Shown here one piece after another: positions 28,161-33,213 of a stretch of DNA of 33,213 nt. The first letter of the stretch is position 1, and each line of letters opens with the position of its first letter. The stretch spans positions 1 to 33,213 of the forward strand of contig JBOGWA010000003.1 of the NCBI GenBank assembly GCA_050693155.1, in the 5' to 3' direction. Below the pieces are notes generated by a model. It saw only the letters and a list, made by a program, of their open reading frames with translations. It did no database searches and was not told the DNA's origin. This DNA is from JBOGWA01 sp050693155. GTDB taxonomy: Bacteria > Actinomycetota > UBA4738 > CALAEC01. Position numbers and translations under genes: made by a program.

Positions 28161-29914
28161 CCTCGAAACGGGACCGGGATCACGAGCTCGACGTTTCGGT
28201 CCTTGCGCTTTCCTTGCGCGACACCATCGATCCCAGCCTGCGGATCGTTCGACGAGACTTCACGAAAGATCGAGGCCAGACGCCCTAGGCCGCCGGCCTC
28301 TTCCGGATCCGCCGGACCGCCGTGGTCGACCATCGTGCCGAAGATGGAGAGGGTGCTGTTGTCGTTGGCGAGGATCTCGATGAGCCGCGTCTGGCACGGC
28401 CAGTCCATGATGGCCGACGTCGTCACCTCCCAGAAGCCATTCGTTCTTCCGTCGGGATCCGGTCGGGCGACGACCTCGTTTCGGTGGGTGTGACCGACTA
28501 CCCAGAGAACTACGTTCGGGAACCGGTGGACAAGGGTTTCGATCTCTGGGGCCATGATCCGAGGGAGGTCGTTCTGCTCGGGAGTAAAGGGGTCGGGAGT
28601 GATTACCGGATTGTTGAGCGTGCCGAGGCCGTGATGCGAGAACAGCACGACCAGTTGGTCCTGATTCCGCGTCTCCTGGAGCGTTCCGTCCGCGTCGTAG
28701 AAGCGTGAGTGAACCTCGGTCAGCTGTTCCTCGAGCCAGGCGAGCTGCGCGGCCCCGATGCTTCCCTCCGCGAATCCCCCTGGGTTTGTCGTATCCAGCA
28801 CGATCATTCGGAGGCCCGGGTATTCGTCGAGCACGTAGTAGGCGAGGCCGGATTCGCGGTTCTCGGGGGCAAAGCCGTGTCCCCTGGGTGACCCGCGGGT
28901 ACGGAAATGCTCCTCGATGTATTGGCGGCGGGTGAGGATCCGGCGATCCTCGTCGGGGGTGACCAGGAATGCTGGCCCCGCGAAGAGCGACTGTGGGTTG
29001 GCCAGAAACGTTTCGAACTCGTCGCACGGGTTCACACCGGGTGGTGGGGTCGCCGACTTCAGCTGTCCGACAGAGATCTGATCCAGGACCGGCTGCTTTG
29101 GAATGTTCCCCTGGATGAGCCCGTCGTGGTTCCCAAAGCACGAGTACCAGGGGATCCCGACGCCCTGCGTCCGAAACGATCGAGTGGCTTCCCGAAGGAG
29201 GCCGGGGTACTCGGGGAAGCCGTATTGCTGCTTGTACTTGTCCGGAACCGGCTCGGGGTGCCAGAACTCGGGGTTTTCCCACGCGGCGGATTGCACGCCC
29301 TCGTATTCTTTCCCGCCCGAGTTCGGGCGAACCGGGAGGCCATCCATGAGGTCGACAAACCATCGGAGCTCGTTGAACTGTTGGTTGTCGATGTTGTCTC
29401 CGGTACACATCGCGAACTGGATCGGGAACCCACTGACGGGACTGTGCGCGATTTGGCGAACGGTTCGGATGGTTTGCTCAAATGCCTGGAGGGTGAGGGT
29501 CTCCTGCGGCCGGAATGCGGCCTGCAGGGGCGCCGAGGCGCATTCGAGGTCCGAGTATCGTTCGATCCACTCACCGCGCACAGGCGATTGAGCATCGGCG
29601 ATCTGCATGTCCGTGTAGTGAACGAAATGAAGTAGCGAGCGTTGCCGACCTCGCGGAGATCGGGCCGAGAGCTCGAGGCGGCGCTGGTGGGGCTCGCCTG
29701 GTCCGTACTCCAGCCGGTGGTAAGGCTTCCGCGAACCGGCGCCTAATTTCGGTCCGCGCCGGAGCGTGCGGGCAAGCGTGGTGAGGCCGACGCTCCGCGC
29801 TCGGGCCATCGAGCGAGCCCATGCAGGGGACGAGCCGGCAGACCTCGCCAGCACCGACGAGGCGGCCGCGGCGCCCGCCAGGCGAAGGAAGTCTCGTCGC
29901 GTGACTCCTCGCAT
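28157..29914 (-). CDS. Tat-exported metallophosphoesterase (PPA1498/TIGR03767-like)
   Basis: A 585-aa calcineurin-like phosphoesterase with an N-terminal twin-arginine signal (TRRDFLRLAGAAAASSVLA, residues 5-23), so it acts outside the membrane. Metal-site motifs are visible: HYTDMQIADAQS (D of motif I), CTGDNIDNQQ (GD), CFGNHDGLIQ (GNHD), VLFSHHGLGTL and VVGHTHRNEV (GHTH). The full set predicts activity, but the substrate is unknown. It resembles the P. acnes PPA1498 family. The ATG overlaps the lipid-kinase stop in TGATG, so it is the last gene of an AGPS-like oxidase / lipid kinase operon. Its stop shares CTAG with glpD. Confidence 0.88.
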   Translation of the reverse strand: MRGVTRRDFLRLAGAAAASSVLARSAGSSPAWARSMARARSVGLTTLARTLRRGPKLGAGSRKPYHRLEYGPGEPHQRRLELSARSPRGRQRSLLHFVHYTDMQIADAQSPVRGEWIERYSDLECASAPLQAAFRPQETLTLQAFEQTIRTVRQIAHSPVSGFPIQFAMCTGDNIDNQQFNELRWFVDLMDGLPVRPNSGGKEYEGVQSAAWENPEFWHPEPVPDKYKQQYGFPEYPGLLREATRSFRTQGVGIPWYSCFGNHDGLIQGNIPKQPVLDQISVGQLKSATPPPGVNPCDEFETFLANPQSLFAGPAFLVTPDEDRRILTRRQYIEEHFRTRGSPRGHGFAPENRESGLAYYVLDEYPGLRMIVLDTTNPGGFAEGSIGAAQLAWLEEQLTEVHSRFYDADGTLQETRNQDQLVVLFSHHGLGTLNNPVITPDPFTPEQNDLPRIMAPEIETLVHRFPNVVLWVVGHTHRNEVVARPDPDGRTNGFWEVTTSAIMDWPCQTRLIEILANDNSTLSIFGTMVDHGGPADPEEAGGLGRLASIFREVSSNDPQAGIDGVAQGKRKDRNVELVIPVPFRG

Positions 29915-30834
29915 CAGATCTTCAGGGCCAGGATCTGCGGCAGGACGGTAAACGTAGCGGGAGTCGTTCCCAGAACCTCGCCGTCTGCCTCGACGGGCAG
30001 GGCGCGGTCGGCGTCGATCCGCACGTCGCGGGCACGATACTCCTTGATCGTCGGACTTGGAACGTGCTGGCCTCGATAGATCTTCGGCAGTGTCGTGAAG
30101 GCTTCCGATTTCGGCCCGACGCTGATCTGTACGTCGAGGAGCCCATCACCCGGATACGAACGCGGGGAGATGCGCATTCCTCCCCCGTAGTACTGGCAGT
30201 TGGCCACGATGACGTTGTTCGCTTGTCCGTCGAACGTCCGCCGGTCGGTCTCGACGTGCACCTCCGCCGGCCGGAAGCCGGCGACCGCCAGCCAGAACCC
30301 GACGAAATACCGGCCGCGGCCGAGGCGGCGCGAGAGGCCTTCCGCGCGTCGCACGGCCTCGGCGCCGAGACCCGCCTCGGCGATGTTCGGTGAATATCGG
30401 GTGCGTGTCTCTCCGTTGTTGGCGTAGCCGACGCGGACAACGTCGATCTGGTACGTCCCGGAGCCCAGCAGGTGACGAACCGCGTTCCGCGGCCGATCCG
30501 GCATGCCGAACGTCCGCACGAAATCGCAGCCCGATCCCGCTGCGAGCACCCCGAGGACGGCATCGTCGACCACCAGCCGATCGTCCTCGATCATGCCGTT
30601 GACGACCTCGTGAACCGTTCCGTCCCCTCCCACGGCAACCACGAAGCGCTCTCCCTTCTCGAGCGCCTGCCGAGCGAGTCGGGCCGCGTCCCCGGCGGCC
30701 TGGGTCGTGGCGATGCGGTAGGCAAGCCGGCCGGCATGGAGGCGCCGCTCGATTTCTGGGAGGGCGCGCCCAACGCGACCTCGCCCTGCTCGCGGATTGA
30801 CGATCAAGACGAGGGGCCCGAACGGGCTACCCAT
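29914..30834 (-). CDS. Diacylglycerol kinase-like lipid kinase (YegS/DagK/BmrU family)
   Basis: A 306-aa soluble or peripheral lipid kinase of the DAGK catalytic-domain family. It has VLIVNPRAGRGR at the N-terminus, the nucleotide-binding GGDGTVHEVVNGM (near residues 69-81), then LAAGSGCDFVRTFG, and a C-terminal beta domain with YYGGGMRISPRSYPGDGLLDV. Family members phosphorylate diacylglycerol, sphingoid bases or glycerolipids. Mycobacterial Rv2252, next to a flavoprotein gene like the one here, is a characterised diacylglycerol kinase. The ATG overlaps the end of the FAD oxidase by 8 nt. Confidence 0.93.
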   Translation of the reverse strand: MGSPFGPLVLIVNPRAGRGRVGRALPEIERRLHAGRLAYRIATTQAAGDAARLARQALEKGERFVVAVGGDGTVHEVVNGMIEDDRLVVDDAVLGVLAAGSGCDFVRTFGMPDRPRNAVRHLLGSGTYQIDVVRVGYANNGETRTRYSPNIAEAGLGAEAVRRAEGLSRRLGRGRYFVGFWLAVAGFRPAEVHVETDRRTFDGQANNVIVANCQYYGGGMRISPRSYPGDGLLDVQISVGPKSEAFTTLPKIYRGQHVPSPTIKEYRARDVRIDADRALPVEADGEVLGTTPATFTVLPQILALKI

Positions 30835-32245
30835 CGGGCGGAAGGAGCTTCCCCGGATTGAGAAGGTTGTTCGGATCGATCGACGACTTGAGTGTACGGA
30901 GGAGCCGCAGTCCCTCCGCGCCCAGCTCTCGCTCCATGAAGAGGGATTTCAGGATGCCGACCCCGTGGTGGTGGGTGATGGTCCCCCCGGCGTCCTGACA
31001 GGCCGTCGCAGCGTCTCTCCAAGCCGAGACGTAGGTCTCGCGCACGCGCCGGTCGTCGGGTGCGCGAAGCAAGAACGTGAAATACAGCGACGCCCCGGAG
31101 CGGTAGGGATGGGAGAGGTGGCACCCGACGGCCTCGGCGCGCCGCGCCAGGGCCTCCTGAACGGCCCGGTACAGCTTCGGAAGCTGACTCCAGAGACCGG
31201 CGACTTCCATCGTGTCCACGACGACGCCGTCTCCGAGCAGCCGTTCTTCCCCCATGATCCGGCGGTACGTGTCGACGGCGTCGAGCCGGTGATCCCACCA
31301 GTGGTCTCCGAAGGTGCTGGGAAGCGTCCTCGCGCCGTGCCTTCCTGCCTCTTCCCGCATTGCCTCGGCCTGGGCGCTTCCCCCCACGGTGTTACCGGCG
31401 AGGGCGAGGACGAGCACAGGCCCCCCCTGGTGCCCGACCTCCCCGAAGACGAGGTTCGCGTCGGTGTCGTCGTAGAGACGGACGACGAGCGAACGCAGGC
31501 CTCGCTGGACGACCGAACGGACGAGCTCGATGCCACCCGCGAAGTCGGCGGGAGCGAAGGCCTCCCAGCGAAGGCCGTCCGGGCTTCGGGAGACGGAGAA
31601 TGTCGCCTCGGTGATGATCCCCAGCGTGCCCTCGGAGCCCACGAACAACCGTTTTAGGTCCGGCCCGGCCGCCGATCGCGGGGTGGCCTGGAGGCGAACG
31701 ACCTTCCCTCCAGGCAGCACGACGGTCATGCCGAGAACCAGGTCCTCGATCACGCCGTACCCGGCCGAAGCCTGGCCGGCTGAAGAGGTGGCGATCCAGC
31801 CGCCCGCTGATGAGATGGCAAGCGACTGCGGGTAGTGTCCGAGCGTAAGGCCGCGCTCGGACAGCTGTCGCTCGAGTCGCTCGCCGCGAATTCCGGCCTC
31901 AACCTCCACCGTAAGGGACTGCTCGTCGACGGAGAGGACGTGGCTCATCTCCGAGAGATCGACCACGACACTACCGCGGACGGCTTGCGCTCCCCCACAG
32001 ACGCCGGATCCGCCCCCTCGCGGCACGATCGGTGTCTGCGATTCCTCCGCCCACGCCAGGATGGTCGCGACGTCGTCGGTCGATCGAGGGAACGCGATCG
32101 CCGACGGAGGAGGCACGCGATCTCCGATCCGTTCGCGGAGCAGGGCCATCGCCCACAGATCGCGCGCTCGCGTTGTGAGCTCGCCCGGATGCGTGCTGAT
32201 CACGCCTTCGGGAAGGCGCTGCGACAGCGACGAGAGGTCGCTCAC
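30827..32245 (-). CDS. FAD-linked oxidase, alkyl-DHAP-synthase-like
   Basis: A VAO/PCMH-family flavoprotein of 472 aa. The FAD domain is at residues ~55-230 (PIVPRGGGSGVCGGAQAVRG, VVVDLSEMSHV, GGWIATSSAGQASAGYGVIE and LFVGSEGTLGIITEA). The C-terminal cap has THHHGVGILK and SIDPNNLLNPGKLLP, as in alkyldihydroxyacetonephosphate synthase and related oxidases. An ether-lipid or DHAP-linked role is an inference supported by the lipid kinase and glpD nearby, the same association recalled for M. tuberculosis Rv2249c-Rv2252. GTG 32245 is preceded at 7 nt by TATCAT, so the transcript should be leaderless. The longer open frame is shadow of the helicase gene. Confidence 0.88.
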   Translation of the reverse strand: MSDLSSLSQRLPEGVISTHPGELTTRARDLWAMALLRERIGDRVPPPSAIAFPRSTDDVATILAWAEESQTPIVPRGGGSGVCGGAQAVRGSVVVDLSEMSHVLSVDEQSLTVEVEAGIRGERLERQLSERGLTLGHYPQSLAISSAGGWIATSSAGQASAGYGVIEDLVLGMTVVLPGGKVVRLQATPRSAAGPDLKRLFVGSEGTLGIITEATFSVSRSPDGLRWEAFAPADFAGGIELVRSVVQRGLRSLVVRLYDDTDANLVFGEVGHQGGPVLVLALAGNTVGGSAQAEAMREEAGRHGARTLPSTFGDHWWDHRLDAVDTYRRIMGEERLLGDGVVVDTMEVAGLWSQLPKLYRAVQEALARRAEAVGCHLSHPYRSGASLYFTFLLRAPDDRRVRETYVSAWRDAATACQDAGGTITHHHGVGILKSLFMERELGAEGLRLLRTLKSSIDPNNLLNPGKLLPPDG

Positions 32246-32252
32246 GGCGAGG

Positions 32253-32258
32253 ATGATA
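32253..32258 (-). promoter_or_regulatory. -10 element of the FAD oxidase / lipid kinase / phosphoesterase operon (leaderless)
   Basis: TATCAT on the minus strand, 7 nt before GTG 32245, inside a 25-nt gap after the helicase stop. No -35 consensus is visible. Confidence 0.5.
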
Positions 32259-32270
32259 AGGGATGCGGGC

Positions 32271-33213
32271 CTACAGCCCCGTGTAAGCGACGACGCCGCG
32301 ATTGACGGCGTCATGGGCGGCTCGGGCTCCCGATCCCACCTCGGGTTCTCCAACCTCTTCGATCTGCCGAAGAAGATCGAGGATCTGCTTGCAGGTGCGC
32401 ACGAAGTCTCCCGGCGCCGTCCCGCGCTCGCCCAGGACGTCGTCGAGCGACTTCCCCTCTGCCCAGTCGAAGATCGTGGCCGCGAACCCGCTGTCGAGCT
32501 CTCGGCACAGCTCGACATGGTGTCGTTCCTCGACCTCCCGAACCCGCCGCCAGATCGTCTGGAGTCGCCGGAGGCGCTCTCGAATCTCGCGGGATGGAAG
32601 CTCCGGCCGCTCGGCGCGATCCCTGGCCTCGTAGATGAACGAGGAGGCGAGCGCGGCGAAGTCGGCGAAGCCCAGGTCGTCGAAGAGTCCTTGTGCGAGC
32701 GCTTCGGCCACCAGGATGTCGGCTTCCCCGTAGATCCTGCGAAGTCGCTCGCCATCTTCGGAGAGGACAGAATGGCTGATGTATCCGAGCTCCTCGAGGA
32801 CGTCGAGGACGCGATCGAACTGCCGCGCGAGAGTCTCGGTTTGGGCCTGGATTCGTCGTTCCAGCTTCGCGATTCTCGCGGCCAACCGCGACCCGCGAAC
32901 GGCCCATCGTTCATGGTCCGCGCGTTCCGGGCAGCCGTGACACGGATGCCGCTCCGCTCGTTCCTCGAGCTCCTGCGCGCGTTCGAGCTCCGAGGCCGGG
33001 AGCTGCTCTCGCTTCGGCGCCGGAGGGGTCACTCGAAGGGCCGCGAGTCGAGCTGCGAGGTCGCGGCGGTACCGGGCGCTCCGGGTGCTCCCCCCGCGTG
33101 GCAGGTCGATCGTCGCCAGCGGCTCCGGCGGCGAGGGGAAGTCCGTCACCGCCGCCCGGAAGGAACGACGGTCTTGCGTGAGCAGCGTCGGTCGTCCGTC
33201 GCGGGCCCCGACC
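32271..33213 (-). CDS. helY: DEAD/DEAH-box RNA helicase, HelY/Mtr4 (Ski2-like) family, C-terminal part
   Basis: Only the last ~313 codons are in the window; the frame is open to the right edge (VGARDGRPTLLTQDRRSFRA and on), so the helicase core lies outside. What is seen matches the C-terminus of actinobacterial HelY: the block RHPCHGCPERADHERWAVRG, a long helical stretch, ARQFDRVLDVLEELGYI, and a DSHCT-like domain (LVAEALAQGLFDDLGFADFA, FDWAEGKSLDDVL and FVRTCKQILDLLRQI). HelY-type proteins are putative RNA helicases. The role of HelY in RNA decay is inferred from its Mtr4/Ski2 relatives. It lies 25 nt upstream of the FAD oxidase on the same strand. Confidence 0.88.
   Translation of the reverse strand, partial: VGARDGRPTLLTQDRRSFRAAVTDFPSPPEPLATIDLPRGGSTRSARYRRDLAARLAALRVTPPAPKREQLPASELERAQELEERAERHPCHGCPERADHERWAVRGSRLAARIAKLERRIQAQTETLARQFDRVLDVLEELGYISHSVLSEDGERLRRIYGEADILVAEALAQGLFDDLGFADFAALASSFIYEARDRAERPELPSREIRERLRRLQTIWRRVREVEERHHVELCRELDSGFAATIFDWAEGKSLDDVLGERGTAPGDFVRTCKQILDLLRQIEEVGEPEVGSGARAAHDAVNRGVVAYTGL

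Noticed and set aside
1..33213. CRISPR array, rRNA, tRNA or prophage genes
   Set aside because: No regularly spaced repeats, no RNA-gene signatures and no phage structural genes were recognised on reading both strands.

Overview
This window comes from a G+C-rich bacterial chromosome, most likely an uncultured or deep-branching member of the Actinomycetota. The pointers are actinobacterial signature genes (a DUF4193 zinc-ribbon protein, an Lnt-Ppm fusion, a HelY-type helicase and an F420/luciferase-like monooxygenase), the DUF151-MerR-glycine-decarboxylase neighbourhood known from mycobacteria, many GTG starts, and several promoters whose -10 hexamer lies only 6-7 nt before the start codon (leaderless mRNAs). 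I see no rRNA, tRNA, CRISPR array or insertion sequence. No stretch longer than 300 bases lacks a gene.

Layout. 1-5886 (+): the end of a D-Ala-D-Ala carboxypeptidase, hpt, a DUF151 nuclease-like protein, a MerR regulator, a small PD-(D/E)XK-like protein, gcvPA and gcvPB. 6040-8570 (-): DUF4193 and an apolipoprotein N-acyltransferase/polyprenol-phosphate-mannose synthase fusion. 8827-10422 (+): a CrtI/PYROXD2-like flavoprotein. 10419-12859 (-): an amidohydrolase and an EamA exporter, both apparently starting at CTG inside a CTGA overlap. 12949-19180 (+): an eight-gene histidine operon hisD-C-B-H-A-F-I-G with overlapping junctions. 19192-22882 (-): SnoaL-like protein, acyl-CoA dehydrogenase, M20 dipeptidase and, at the end, a small reverse transcriptase. 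22936-24327 (+): cysS. 24324-26530 (-): acyl-CoA dehydrogenase and an F420-type oxidoreductase. 26631-28160 (+): glpD. 28157-33213 (-): HelY-like helicase (partial), AGPS-like FAD oxidase, diacylglycerol-kinase-like lipid kinase and a Tat-exported phosphoesterase.

Most genes are core metabolism. The his operon lacks hisE and a histidinol-phosphatase within the window. glpD, the lipid kinase and the alkyl-DHAP-synthase-like flavoprotein suggest a glycerolipid theme. The one clearly accessory item is the 231-aa reverse transcriptase at 19192-19887. Its catalytic motifs are intact, it lacks the extra domains of retron or group II intron RTs, and a 127-nt structured leader can hide its ribosome binding site. 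It is the best candidate here for an undescribed system.

Other unusual structure: a 62-bp tandem duplication at the hisC/hisB junction that creates a 21-codon minigene with both ATGA overlaps preserved; three convergent gene pairs that share one CTAG as the stop codon on both strands; back-to-back promoters for hisD and the amidohydrolase; four tandem copies of a 9-10 bp repeat at the MerR ribosome binding site; and a perfect 16-bp inverted repeat upstream of DUF4193.
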